DNA from: Prinia subflava
Taxonomy: Eukaryota > Chordata > Aves > Passeriformes > Cisticolidae
Direction: 5' to 3'
Assembly (NCBI RefSeq): GCF_021018805.1
Contig: NC_086258.1
Coordinates: 9,947,259 to 10,011,258, forward strand
Length of the DNA: 64,000 bases
The notes beneath the pieces are model-generated. The model was not told the DNA's origin, made no database searches, and worked only from the letters and a program-made list of their open reading frames with translations. A program made the translations under genes and the position numbers. Each line of letters opens with the position of its first letter. Positions within the stretch are counted from its first letter, which is position 1. Of this stretch, positions 25,866-37,904 are shown piece by piece.

Positions 25866-26757
25866 GGGATTAAGCCTGAGCTCTCACTCCCCTCATTTCT
25901 CTGCCCTGTGCTGACAGAGATCCTTGGAGGGTTTGTGGACACCTCTGCAGCCCAGCAGAGCCCTCACAATGCCACGGGGCAGTCTGAACCCCCAGCAGGT
26001 CTGGGGGTACAGCCAGACACAGCCCCAGGAAATGGAAACAGCAGCCAGGACTGCTGCAGTGCTCAGCCCACAGCACCGAGACCAAAGTTAGTTAAACCAT
26101 CTCCAGCCCTCACAAAGGAAAGCAATCAATAGCCATTTACAGAGCAAACACGATGACCACGGAGAGTTTGCTTTCATAAAGAAAATCCCAATCTTATTGA
26201 CTGCTAAACCTCGAAATGCATAACACAAAACTTTGAACTGAATCAAGCCCTGTGCTTGTTTTGATCTCCAGCCATTTTTAGAAGAGAGTACTTTAGAATA
26301 TTCAGCAGCTTTCATCTCTCAGACACTTGATGGAGCCTAAGGAGCATTAAGAGTAAACCTTATCAAACACAACTGCAAAACTGTGCATTGTCAATGTACT
26401 TTAGCCACTCTTCTGGCCCATCCAGAAGAGGTCACTGGAACATCCACTTGACAGTGTCATTTATCTTTTTTTTTTCCTGTCAAGTAAATTCTGAATAAAG
26501 GACTTCACTATGGCATAAGTCTTTGAACATTCATGTACCAAACAGCCACAAAAATCCCTGTATCCAAAACATTCTTTTGAGCATCGGGGGCCAACAGAAG
26601 TTCCACAAAATCCTCACATAAGGCACAGAACCGAGCTGGGCCTGCATAACTGAGGTTGAGAGATGGACCTGGAGATAATAAGTTAGTTTTCTACACATGA
26701 CAGTAATTAAACAATTAAATACTGTGAGTAGAAGAATTTTCTGTGCATTTTACTCAC

Positions 26758-26868
26758 AGTGCTGAGCTTACTGCAGCAGATGAGGATGCGGCGCTCGTAC
26801 AGCATACTGGCGTAGAGATGCAGCATGTTGTTGACATCAACTGCTACAAAATACTCCGTCAGATTTCT
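26758..26868 (-). CDS. DENND1A: DENND1A internal exon (window exon 6), start of cDENN
   Basis: An exon of 111 bp, 37 codons, phase 0 at both ends, with a CCCCAG acceptor and GTGAGT donor. It encodes RNLTEYFVAVDVNNMLHLYA then SMLYERRILICCSKLST. NLTEYFVAVDVNNML is shared by all connecdenns; HLYASMLYERRILI is the DENND1A version. It forms the first strand and helix of the cDENN module, the central part of the Rab GEF catalytic surface. A 39-bp sequence that recurs upstream of the next exon lies 37 bp before this acceptor. Confidence 0.96.
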
Positions 26869-26904
26869 CTGGGGAGAGAGAAAAACCACTTTTGACTCAT
26901 GGTA

Positions 26905-26943
26905 TTACAAAACCGAGTGTCCTTAACAAAAAACCAAACAAAA
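26905..26943. repeat. 39-bp dispersed direct repeat, copy B
   Basis: Starts TTACAAAACCGAGTGTCCTT; same sequence as copy A except G for A at 26915. Lies 37 bp upstream (in gene orientation) of the exon 6 acceptor, within its polypyrimidine and branch-point neighbourhood. Confidence 0.9.
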
Positions 26944-29521
26944 AAAAACCCAAACCAAAGAGATTTCATCCTTCTATTGTGCTACATCCAGTACGTGGCT
27001 TAACAAAAGAAGGCAGGATTTCATCTTATAGCAGAGGCCTTTCTAATTGCAGTATCTCTCCCCAAAGTTTTGGGGAGATGGGTCTTGGAGTAATACAAGT
27101 GATGATGTTTCACACACAGTTTTTTGAATACAAGATACTTCTCCGAGAAAATGTTCTGTCACTTTTATGGACACTTTAAAGTTGCCTGATAAAGTTCCAA
27201 AATCCCACATCCCAAAACTAAAAGCAGCTCTCAGAGGCCAATTCTAATACAGCAAATCCAGCTGTGAGCTCAGCCTGAGCTAAAACAATTCTGGCTGTTG
27301 GGAACTCATCTGGGCATTTCATACACACAAACCCCTGTCTGCACTGCACCCCTCACTTCGGGCATCCCTGCCTGGGAGACAGCAGCACTTCCCTGGGGAG
27401 GCTGAGGAAGGAGGGAATTCTCTCTCTGAGAACTTCACTTCTTAAAACAGAAATTAAAGAAAATGTATTTAGTGAGAGGTGGAGGAAAAGGTAATACCCA
27501 AAAATGCTGAATTAGGGAATTTGTTTCCAAATCGCTTCTTACAGACATGAAAGGGTTGCTATAGGATAAAGACAGCCTTATACAAAAAGCACATGTGAGA
27601 GCAAAATTAGATTAGTCATGAATTCAAGTGCAATCTTAATCATCCTTAAATAAAAAAGTGCAGAAAAGCAAAAAGCAAATATGATTTAGAAACTTAAAGA
27701 AGCTCAACAAAGCCTATTAGCACTTTTGACAGATCCAAGATACTTGGCCTGAGAAGTCTGCCAAGATGCTTCATACTGTGCAAAAATATGTTCCCCAGCT
27801 TGCCATCCAAACACAAAGAACTGAAGGGAAATTAAGCATTGTATTTGGGAGACTTTGGTACCAGGATGTAGAGGGATAAAACTGAGCTCATTATGGTTGG
27901 CTTCAAACACGTAAAATAAAACAATCACTCAGGTCTTTGTTACAGCAGAGCTGGAGCCACAGACAGGTACAGTCAAAGGAGGAAAAAAAAGCCAACACAT
28001 TTTGCCAAAAACCTATTAAACTATCATGTACTTTTTCTGTATTTCTCATCCCATCTGTGCTGATTAACATGATATTTTTGTCTAAACATAAGCTGTCTTC
28101 TCTACGGCTCTTCTTCCCCCTCTCACCCACCCCTCCACCACGCCAAAACACAGCGCGTGACGACACAATTCCTGCTAATAGTGGGAATTAAAAGGATTTT
28201 TAAGGAGCCCTGAACTCCCTGTGATGCCACCCAAGGCAGGGGCACAGCAAAAGCAGCACACAATCCCTGCATGCAGCCCCAGGACGCAGCCCTGCTCCAC
28301 AGGGATCTGTTTGTGAGGCAACAGCCTTCACTGCTAGAGGAAAATAGACGTGGGGACTTGATTTGCAATTGTTCCTTCATCGAGTTTATTGTGATGACAT
28401 GACACACAAATGTACCTTCAGATGGAAAGATTTGTGAGGTTTCAGTCTTGTCTGCTCTCCGAGATTTGCCAAGGACACCTGGGAACCATGTGGGCTGCAT
28501 GGAAATGTATTGGTACTGAGGAGATTCACGTGTTCCCTCGAAGTTGTATTTATAAGAAAGCTGTCAGCTCTGAAGCTGAAATTGGGACTTACACATGTAT
28601 TTTGAAAGACATGTCTCGTAAGTGACAAAACCATGAATGAGTTAAATAAATACAAATGAAAGCGTTCCAGTTTGCAGGGTAATTGTTATGTATTTTGCTT
28701 CCTAGGATTTAAACCTTTCTTGGGGCAGTAAAAAGGGGGATTTTCAGATCAGGTATCCCCACTCCTCTCAAAATTCACCAAGTGTGCTACAAAACCCCCT
28801 CACAGTCTTTCAAAAGTTCAGTCCCAGATCAATCCTCCATCTGATCATTTGCTATCTAATATCAATAAACACACACTGACTGTGCTGACTTTTGAGATTA
28901 AAAATCACTCCTCTCCCACTGTCATCTAAAGAGGAAGATGAACCAAGTGATACAAAACTGCACAGGACATCACCCCCAGGAAAATGCCATCACTTCAGCC
29001 TGTTAGCTCACCTGCCACCTCTGAAACACAACAGCAAGAACTGGAACCTCAGTCTTGCACTGCATTTCCTGCAACCAACCCCATTCACGTTTGAAGTCAC
29101 TCTGCATTTACATCTCTGTCCCACAACTCACATCTCCTGAAGCAGGGAATGAGTTGCTGTTACAGAGAAGTGCCCACGCTAAATGGTTCTGTTATCAACT
29201 CATTAAACACATTGATCTGACACACAGTCAGGTAAATCCAAGAGTTTTTAACATTCCAAACAAAGCTCTCTGCACCTCTCCATTCATCACCACATCCAGC
29301 TTCCAAGTTTGGCACCACTAAAACTTTTGCTAATATGGGTTTTAAAAGCAATTCCTGGTAAGATAAGTGGAATTTTTAATAAATGAGGTCAATTGATTAA
29401 AATACAGGAGACTTCTGCCCATTTAATCTCCTTGTATTATTCCCAAATATGCTCCACTTTCACAGGAAAGTTGCCTTAAGAGACAGATAAAAACCTCCTA
29501 AGAAATGACAAATCCTGGGAT

Positions 29522-29607
29522 AGTGGAAGGTGTCACTGCTCATGGCAGGGGTGGCACTAGATGGGCTTTAAGGTCCCTTCCAACCAAATCATTCTGGGAT
29601 TTTATGA
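29522..29607 (+). mobile_element. CR1 LINE 3'-end fragment
   Basis: The sequence contains GGAAGGTGTC, CATGGCAGGGGTGGCACTAG, and TTTAAGGTCCCTTCCAACC, and ends in ATTCTGGGATTTTATGA. This is the classic avian CR1 3' terminus, with its short ATTCTATGA-type tail repeats in slightly decayed form. Only the 3' end is present, as usual for 5'-truncated CR1 copies. Inserted in antisense to DENND1A. It is the strongest single indication that the genome is a bird's. Confidence 0.88.
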
Positions 29608-30429
29608 GTCTGTGAATTAGGACAAGGTTTGATGGCTGGTTTAAACTCAGGAAATGATTCCTGAATTACACCCAGCGTATCATATTTGTACAAAAATAAA
29701 GCACCTCAGAAGAAAGAGCACATCTATTAAATTTCCTGTCAGAATATGTGTCAGTATGAAGAGTCTGCAACACAGAAAAACCAGCAACAGTGTTTTGAAA
29801 GGCAAACAAAAAGCCCTGAATGCTATCTGCTATACAAATCACCCACAAATGAGATGGAATGTCTTGACGATTCCCTTTTTCCTTTCATGCCATCAAGTGA
29901 AGATACGATGCTGAGACCGACCGCAAAATGCTGGGGAAAGGCAACGGAGACGTCAGGCACAGGAGTTTGGCTGAGACAGAGCAGGAGCACATTAAAGAGT
30001 ATTTAAGAGAAGCAAATGCCAGCATTGTCTGCCCACAGACTCATCATCTGGCTGGAAAGCTGAGCCAGGCTGGAACACACACGACTGTGCAAGGCCTCAG
30101 GAGCCTCCCGAAAAGCGGCTCTGAAGAGCCCGGGTGTGCTTGGCACTCTCAGGAGTGAGCAGAGCGTGCTCCCTGCTCTCTCAAGTCATTCTTCCAGAGG
30201 GGTGCCTGTGAAGGATTAGCAGAGCTGCTGTTTCACCCACATCAATCTGTCCATCAGTACCTCGTCCTTCATCCCGTTCAGCTTTTAAGCCCACATGCAG
30301 ATTGTCAGCTCCTGAATGCTCAGTATTTTACAGAATAAAACCTATCCCAAACAGAGCAATATTTGTCATCTGGGTAGCTGCTGACATTAAATGGAAACAA
30401 TAAAGTGTAGGGTCCTCCCAAATACTCAC

Positions 30430-30483
30430 ATTTTCAGGTATACTGGGAAGCTCTCTGGTGTCAGGCACGGTAAAGTAAGAGTG
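30430..30483 (-). CDS. DENND1A: DENND1A internal exon (window exon 5), linker to cDENN
   Basis: A small 54-base exon (18 codons, phase 0 at both ends) with a TTGTAG acceptor and GTGAGT donor. It reads HSYFTVPDTRELPSIPEN, effectively the human DENND1A sequence at about residues 152-169. DENND1B has a clearly different version here (for example TGLPTIPES), so this exon is strong evidence for paralogue assignment. Confidence 0.94.
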
Positions 30484-31417
30484 CTACAAAAAGATAAAAT
30501 ATCAATTATTTCAATAATGTCGAAAGCAATCGGAATGTATTGCTTGGTATTGGTATCAGCAGTAACAGGAGTTTCTCAGCTAAGTAAAAATGACAGAACA
30601 TTCATTACCAACTACCAGCCTGAGCTGTCTGTCCTGGATTCCACAGGCTGGGTTCCCAGATCACAGCTGCAACAGGAAATGCAGGAAGATAGAAAGTATC
30701 AAATGCTCCCAGAGAGTTATATCCCATGTTTTTGTTCTTCAGAGCTGCTGCCACAGACAGATGTGTGCTGCTCTCAGGGGCTGTGACAGATGCCAAGGAG
30801 ACTCCAGGGCAGGCTGTAATTCAAGCTATCCTTCCCCAGCCCACAGCAGGATGGACCTCGGGGAGCAGCAGCAGAGAGGTTCACTCCAGCCAAGGGGGGA
30901 GTCATGGAAATGTACTGGGGAATGATTCCTGAGGTTCAATGCCTACTCACCTGAGAAATACCGAGGAGTTCTATACACTTTTATACACTCTAAAGGCATA
31001 TTTTGAAAGAGCATATTGCTCTCGTATTTTCATAATCCATTATATTGTTCAATGTTTTTAATTGTCTGCATTCCAGGAGCCCAGGTTCACTCCAGTTCCC
31101 AATCTGACCACAGATGACTTGCATGATCCTTGGTCAGGGCTTTGGAAAGCAGAGAATGTACCTTGTATACAATTCATATGATTTTTAAGATTTTCAAAAT
31201 TTGTCTTAGGGCTACTTATTAATTACTGGCTGAAGCCTTAAAGGCTGTTCCATCCTTGGCATAACTCCACAATTGGCACAATCCTGTTGCACACAAATCT
31301 CAGCCATCTCAGTGCTTCCTGATCAGGCTGTAACCTGAAATAGCAGGCAGGGACCACAGCTCCACTGAATGGAGACACCAGATGAGAAAAACAGCTTTTG
31401 CTTTCTGAAGCATCACT

Positions 31418-31441
31418 GGTTTGGTTTGGTTTGGTTTGGTT
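31418..31441 (+). repeat. GGTTT microsatellite
   Basis: Nearly five perfect copies of GGTTT. Confidence 0.85.
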
Positions 31442-31930
31442 GCAAAGTTGCAATGCCAAGGCAGAGGAACAGCACTCAGAGCTGTATCACACAGAGGAAC
31501 CTCGCCCTGACCTCACAACAGGCTCAGAAACAGCCAAAATGAAATCAGAAAGACACGGTCCCTGGGCTGCTTTTCCTATCCTTTCTTGCTCCATCACCCA
31601 TGAAATGTCTGAGACAAGGGGAGACAGGCAGCATTCCTTGGAACCACTGGCATGAAAAAGCTGGAATATCCCCACTGCCCCTGGCCTTGGGACACAGCTC
31701 ATCCCCTAAACAGAAATGCTGCTCCTCAAGAGGAGCCTTCGAGAGGCTGGGGACACGTCCAGGGCCAGCTGGGACCAGCAGGGCCACACAGCTGCTCCCT
31801 GGGCACTGCCAGCCCTGGCAGGAGCGAGGCCATGAGCTGCCTCTTGCCAGAGAGTGCTGGAGGAGGAGTGAGGGAAATGCAACTTCCCAGGAGGGTCCCC
31901 AGGAACCCTCAGCTGGCAGCAGAGCAAGGA

Positions 31931-32606
31931 GCACCTGCAGTGCTCCCCACAGCACCTGCAGTGCTCCCCACAGCACCTGCAGTGACCCCACAGCACCTGC
32001 ACTGCTCCTCACGGCACCTGCACTGCTCCCCACAGCACCCGCAGTGCTCCCCACAGCACCCGCAGTGACCCCACAGCACCTGCAGTGACCCCACGGCACC
32101 TGCACTGCTCCCCACAGCACCTGCAGTGCTCCCCACAGCACCCGCAGTGACCCCACAGTACCTGCAGTGACCCCACAGTACCTGCAGTGACCCCACAGCA
32201 CCTGCACTGCTCCCCACAGCACCTGCAGTGACCCCACAGTACCTGCAGTGACCCCACAGTACCTGCAGTGACCCCACAGCACCTGCACTGCTCCCCACAG
32301 CACCTGCAGTGACCCCACAGTACCTGCAGTGACCCCACAGCACCTGCACTGCTCCCCACAGCACCTGCAGTGCTCCCCACAGCACCTGCACTGCTCCCCA
32401 CAGCACCTGCAGTGACCCCACAGCACCTGCACTGCTCCCCACGGCACCTGCAGTGACCCCACAGCACCTGCAGTGCTCCCCACAGCACCTGCAGTGACCC
32501 CACAGTACCTGCAGTGACCCCACAGCACCTGCAGTGACCCCACAGCACCTGCAGTGACCCCACAGCACCTGCAGTGACCCCACAGCACCTGCAGTGACCC
32601 CACAGC
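31931..32606. repeat. 20/21-bp minisatellite, about 33 copies
   Basis: Tandem units of GTGACCCCACAGCACCTGCA (20 bp) interspersed with GTGCTCCCCACAGCACCTGCA (21 bp). A few carry GTACCTG or CACCCG variants. Most units contain the E-box CACCTG and a PstI site CTGCAG. Variant units occur in patterned runs (for example blocks of the GTACCTG type at 32155-32340), suggesting block duplication. Confidence 0.95.
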
Positions 32607-32756
32607 CTGGAGGGTCCCACCTGTGAGAGGGAATTTCACACTCCTCACGGGAGAACAACACCTGTGTACAAGCTCAGAGAGGGGATTGCTTCTGCCATTC
32701 CTCTGTCACGACATGGAGTGAATATTAAACATCGTTTACATCTCCCCCACACTTAC

Positions 32757-32837
32757 CACTCCAAGGTGAACAGAGGTTCCTGGCTCAGGGATGGTAAGTT
32801 TGTGAAATGTTTCTAGGAGCTCACTCCTCTGGCTATC
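32757..32837 (-). CDS. DENND1A: DENND1A internal exon (window exon 4), uDENN-cDENN linker
   Basis: Eighty-one-base, 27-codon exon between a TTGCAG acceptor and a GTAAGT donor, phase 0 at both ends. It encodes a segment containing SELLETFHKLTIPEPGTSVH, matching the human ELLETLHKLPIPDPGVSVHL region (about residues 125-151) with several conservative substitutions. It is the most diverged exon of the ten, as expected for a linker between DENN modules. A 20/21-bp minisatellite starts about 150 bp beyond its donor. Confidence 0.92.
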
Positions 32838-33335
32838 CTGCAATGAGAAGGAGAATAAACCAGGAATACTGAGCAAGTGCTGCTATCACCAAGGCAGAAG
32901 GGCAGGCTATGCCAGAGGGGTGGGTAAACATTTTGCATTTTAAGATCAGTTCTACTCTTACTGCCCACGACAAACTTGGATCAGACACCCGGCAGAGCCT
33001 GAAGGGACTCTGCAATCCGGGAGAATGACAGAACTGTGCTGAGCACAGCTCAGGCAGTCAGGAAGGCTGGCATGGGTGACTGGAAGGACTGGGGCAGATC
33101 CACAGCCACAGTCCTACACCTCATCTTTTCCAAAAAGATAATTAAATGTGTATTTATTTTTTAGAGGCACTTGCCAAGCTGAATAAGATCTTCTGTATCA
33201 CTGCATCATACAGATTAATAATTCATATGGTCATCTCTGATAGAAGCACTTCTTCAAGCAGCTTCTTTCATCCTCTCACCCTCACTCATTTGATGTTGGG
33301 ATAGGAAAAAGAGGGTCAGTATTTTAGAATAATAC
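32838..33335 (-). other. DENND1A: Short DENND1A intron between window exons 3 and 4
   Basis: A 498-bp intron, the shortest in the window, with GTATTA donor and TTGCAG acceptor. I see no repeat or other feature in it. Confidence 0.88.
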
Positions 33336-33405
33336 CTGTCCTTTTGCTGAATAATCTGCCAAGACATTGAGTAGTTTATAAAAGACTTCAAACCACGGGA
33401 GGTAA
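33336..33405 (-). CDS. DENND1A: DENND1A internal exon (window exon 3), uDENN
   Basis: Seventy-base exon with an acceptor preceded by a long uninterrupted T tract and a GTATTA donor. The first base finishes the split serine; the rest reads YLPWFEVFYKLLNVLADYSA followed by KGQ. YLPWFEVFYKLLN is a signature of the connecdenn uDENN C-terminal part. Roughly residues 101-124 of the human protein. The donor is the weakest-looking of the set (GTATTA), but the frame joins exactly to the exon 0.5 kb downstream, so the boundary is secure. Confidence 0.93.
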
Positions 33406-34057
33406 CTGAAAAAAAAAAAAAGACAGTTATTTTGGTTTTGAATCCTAATACAAGTGGACCTTTAAAATTGAATAATTAGTGTCTCAGTTTTTGTTTTAAA
33501 ATCTCATTCCATCACTGTATTTAGCCTGGCCCTTGTTTCAGTCAAACAGAAACTTCACCTTCAGTACATGCACGCAATTTCCAAAAGAGAAGAGGAAACA
33601 AAATGAAAAGGGAACCAGAAAAACCACACCTTTTTCATTTATTTTACATCTCCATTCCACAAAGTCAGACAGTCAGATGTTCCTTTTCACTGCAGCTTTG
33701 GTAGGATGCTGTGCCCTGGCTTTGTGGCACAGTTCTGTATTTCCATCCCTTTCCCAACACCAGGGAGGAATTTCCCTCGGCTGTGGCAAAAGCAAAACCA
33801 GTCAGAGATGCTCTTTAATCACAGCTGCTTTCTGAAGCAAATGGATTCTATTTTGATATAGTTAGACAGGATTTGAAGTTTTTATAAAATATGACTACAT
33901 CCTGACAGCTGTAAGGAATGGAGTGCCCCGTGGTCCCTGGCTGTGCAGCTCTGGTGATAAATGAGGTGAGAAGCTCTCCATGAGACAGACAAAGTGACTG
34001 GCACTCCATCATTAGCGTTTGTTTGAAGCCTGCAAATGCTACTGTAAAATGTAAGTA

Positions 34058-34081
34058 GCTTATCAAAATATACTGATAAGC
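34058..34081. promoter_or_regulatory. Inverted pair of GATA motifs
   Basis: GCTTATCA, an 8-base spacer (AAATATAC) and TGATAAGC form a perfect 8-bp inverted repeat, with a GATA-factor core (TGATAAG) in each arm. Flanking DNA to about 34160 is AT-rich and non-repetitive. Confidence 0.35.
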
Positions 34082-36906
34082 AACTTAACTTTTCATGTTA
34101 TATGACAGTATTATCGTTTAAATTAATACGCTCTAAACATCTTTACAAAGTGTGTATTCGAATAGAGCAGAAAGACAGACAATTACCACTTTAAACAGCA
34201 TTTAAGTTTGACATTATATTGTAAACAATCCAGAAGGATTAGGTAGAAGATAAGTTTCCTTCTTTCTGTTTAGTTAAATAAACTTCAGCAGAGTTAAAAG
34301 CCATTACAGGAGTAACAAGAAATCCTCTCCAAACATATCTGCTAAGTAGAGATTAAGAACCTGGTAAACAAATCCGTGCAAGGCATCTATCAAAAGTCTG
34401 AGGAGACAGAAAAGCAGGAGGGCAGAAAGCTCCCTGGCAGTGGGAAACCAAAGCTGCTTCCACGGGGCACCATTAAAAGTTCTACCTAATCGCTCAGGGA
34501 CTTGGCCAGAAAAACACATTTCCAGGGTTCAAATGAGAATCCTTAAAACCATTACTGCGCTTCTAATGTCTGTGCATCACGTCTTGTACATTTTTTACTT
34601 GGCACCTAGGGAAGAGCCTCTGTGATTGCAATAAAAATAGCCCAGATATGTTTTATATTCTCACAGTGTCACAACAGCAGCGACCCCCCCACAGAAACAG
34701 CCACAGCCCCATTCCTGCCACACTTCCACTCCCTGGCCTTCCCTGCTCTTCCCCAGTCTCCTCTGATGAACCTGCTGTCCTTTTTTTAACATTCACTCCT
34801 CCTCGTTTTCCAAATGACGGGTTAGCATCTCATAACTGCTTCTTTTGCTATTTGGAGAATAATGTCCCATTTTCAGGACAGTGAAATTCCTTCAGGAATC
34901 TGAGGGAACGAGCTGGTATTTGAAGCAGAACTCATCCCGGGATCTGTGTGGCTCTTGCTCGGGAGAGGGGCAAGACAAAGACAAACCCACCACAAAATTG
35001 TGCAAATTATGCAGACAATCTCACTTCAGTTTTTCACACCCCTCCATTGTCACCACACAATTCAGGATCTCCCATGGCAAAATTTCTGGATACATTAGAA
35101 ACCTAACATATCCTGCCATCTTCAATACTCTTACTTCATCACTTAATCCATGTGTTGACTACTCAAAAATAAAACAGTTCTGCTTTTATTAGACCAAATT
35201 GTGACCAGTTAAAGTAAAAAAAAATCTAAAAAATCCCCCAAGAAATACAGTTATCTGAATTTGCTTCTAGATGTCTGCCAAAAAGAAAAAGGAAAAAAAA
35301 GTGGAATTTTTCCTTATAGAAAGGAATTCTCAAGGCAGCCTTTAAACACCCCTCCAAAAAAACACAGGCTGAGTTTATAACCCAAAATTTTCTGTACCGC
35401 GTGGACCTTAAGTAGCACAACTGGTAGCACTACTGAAGATTTATGGCTTATGACTTGCTCATATTTAATTTGTAACCAAACACTTCCCCTTCCTCTTAGC
35501 TCCCTCAGAACTTTTGATTAACTCTTGTTTTCACAGGTCAGAGGTTAAGCAAAGGAAGGGAAGCGCTCTGCGGTGAGATTGCCCAGAGCCCCGGGAGCGG
35601 GGCAGCAGCAGCAGGGACAGCACAGCCCAGCAGGGCTCACTTCAAAGCTCCCTCTGCACACACCGGGCAGCGAGAAAACAAAAATAAAGGGGCAACCCGG
35701 AACTGCAGCTCTTTTTTAGCTTTCTGCTTGCTGTTAGAAAGGTGTCTCCAGTGAAACAATGTAAAAAGGAGAGATTTTTCTGGCTTATTTGTAGCAGGCA
35801 ACCAGAAAGGAGGATGCAATAGCAGGATTCCCCGTGAATGCTGAACTCATCAAACCCAGCTCCCAGGAGCACTCCAGGGTCTGGGAACCTTTCAGCAAAA
35901 CCACTCCGAGTTCCAGTGCAGCAGCAGCAAGCCCCAGTGGCAAGGGGGGCTTTCAAATGATGGATGAAGATTTGCCAATTACCTTAGCAATGGTTTATAA
36001 AACTAATGTTTGACATTGGCAGCTCCATTTACTGATGCGCTGACACATGGAAGAGCAGAGCCATGGGTGGAAGGGTACCTGTGGCACCGTGGGTTTGCTG
36101 TGGAGCCCTGAAGGCCCAGCCTGGCTCACAGAGCAGCCCAGGTACAGCTCTCCTTCAGAATGAATGTGCCTCAGTAACCAGCCTGACATCAACACCAAAC
36201 ACGCAGCATCTCCTCCTAGGCTGAGTTGCAAGCACACATAACTTTTACTCCTTCCATTCACACAGATCAGAAGTGGAATTTTTAACACGTATTTATTTAT
36301 AACACATACTATATATATTTTGATAACAGCATAACCAACTGCCATCTCCCTTGCAAAACAGAACAGTCATTTCCATTTTGCAGATGGGCACACTTCTCTG
36401 TGGTGACAGGCTTACAAAATCTGTCTGTATTAGCCAGGATTGGTTCCATGGAGTTCCCAAATCTTGACCTTTTTGCTCTGCACAATAATCTACAGTGACC
36501 TAGAACACAGAATACAATCATGACCTCAGTGATTATACGAGCTATGGACACATCATCACTGACAGGAGTGTAAGGAAGAGGAAATTCAGGCCAAATGCAT
36601 CTCCTGCCAGCACTGCTCCTGCATGTGCCACTAAAATACCCAGTGCCTCAGTTCCAGACTCTGAAGAACAGATAATAACAAATAATCATTCCCCCCTCGT
36701 GCCCAGGTCCTTGGCTGTGGCAGGGAGGTCACCACGGGGCCCAGCAGGGTGACACTGGCACAGGAGTGACCTGTGCCACGGGAGCTGCTGCTCTCCCTGT
36801 GTGCCCCCCACACCACCCCTGTAACCAACAGCAGAACTCCAGCACAGTCAGCAGAGAGCCGAAAATCCCAAGGAAGATTCAGAAAATTGAAAAAAACAGA
36901 TGGAAT

Positions 36907-36937
36907 TTATTATTATTATTACTATTATTACTATTAC
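36907..36937 (+). repeat. TTA trinucleotide microsatellite
   Basis: TTA/TTAC units over about 31 bp with interspersed ACTATT variants. Confidence 0.85.
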
Positions 36938-37878
36938 TGCCATTTTTCATTTCAATGTATGAACCCAGTGAAGGTTCCTGGTAAAGCAGAACACATTTCT
37001 GACTCACAGTGCCTGTCAATACCTGCAGGACAAACGACAGATCCTCAGCAGGAACTCAGAGGGATCTTTGTGGATAATTCCAACACTGTGTTGGAAAAAA
37101 TGCAAGGATGGAAAACATATCAAAAACTACTCCAGTCTCTTGGTGAGTAGTTATCTTAGGACTTCTTGCATTTGAAGATAAAACTCTGCAATTTAAACTT
37201 AAACCCAATATTGCTTCTTTCCATCCTCCTGTACTGAGCAACTAATGATTCTCAATCAGCAATATTCCTAATCCTGGAATCCCCTTCTATTTTAGGTTAG
37301 CAATGGTTCTAATGTTGAACAAAGCTATGTTTGCCAAGCCACAGTGCTCTTCAAGGGTTTTATGCAAACATTTTAAATAGCAAAAACACATTATCAAAGC
37401 GCCTTTTCCTTCCCTTCATTAAAAGTATTCCTTTCTCTTTATAATTATTTCTAACAGTTAAGATGAAGTAAAATGACATCAAACTACAGATTTTTAAAAC
37501 TAACCCCATTCCTGTGATCAAGAGAGGGATGACTCTCCACATGTTGTTATTTTCCTTGTAGGAATACACAATTAAATTCTTTTTCCCACCGTCTTTTCCT
37601 TCCATCACCCAGTGTTTCCAGCATCTTTACAAAATGTATTTGAAAGAGCCAAGGCATCCCTGGGCTCCTTTGGGAATTTCTGCAGGCTAAATTCTCATTT
37701 CAGCAGTTTGTGTGTCCCCGTGTCCTCCCCACACCCCGGTGCCTCGCTATTCCCTGCCCCAGACTCGCTCTGCTGACACCTCCTCACACCCCAAATCTCC
37801 ATAGCAACCCCCGTGCATGCGGAGGAGATCGGCCTCACCTTCCCCGGGAGCAGCCCACGGCCTCCTGTGAACACCAGC

Positions 37879-37904
37879 TTTTTATTTATTCATTTATTTA
37901 TTTC
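37879..37904 (+). repeat. TTTA tetranucleotide microsatellite
   Basis: Six TTTA units with one CATT interruption. Confidence 0.8.

Larger units (their letters stand above)
24185..26757 (-). other. DENND1A: DENND1A intron between window exons 6 and 7
   Basis: A 2.6-kb intron with GTGAGT donor. It holds one copy of a 39-bp repeat (24279-24317) and an AT-rich stretch with a perfect forkhead-type motif (about 25720-25865). No other exon or mobile element is visible. Confidence 0.88.
26869..30429 (-). other. DENND1A: DENND1A intron between window exons 5 and 6
   Basis: A 3.6-kb intron. It contains the second copy of the 39-bp repeat (26905-26943), just before the exon 6 acceptor, and a CR1 3' tail at 29522-29607. 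Otherwise AT-rich and unremarkable. Confidence 0.88.
30484..32756 (-). other. DENND1A: DENND1A intron between window exons 4 and 5
   Basis: A 2.3-kb intron with GTAAGT donor and TTGTAG acceptor. About 30% of it is a 20/21-bp minisatellite (31931-32606). A short GGTTT repeat lies at 31418-31441. No coding exon is hidden in it that I can support. Confidence 0.88.

Noticed and set aside
31931..32606. Regular repeat array considered as CRISPR
   Set aside because: Units are contiguous with no unique spacers, and the context is a vertebrate intron.
31545..32661. A 367-codon minus-strand open frame rich in Gly, Val and Cys
   Set aside because: It is the 20/21-bp minisatellite read through; its reading frame does not join any DENND1A exon.
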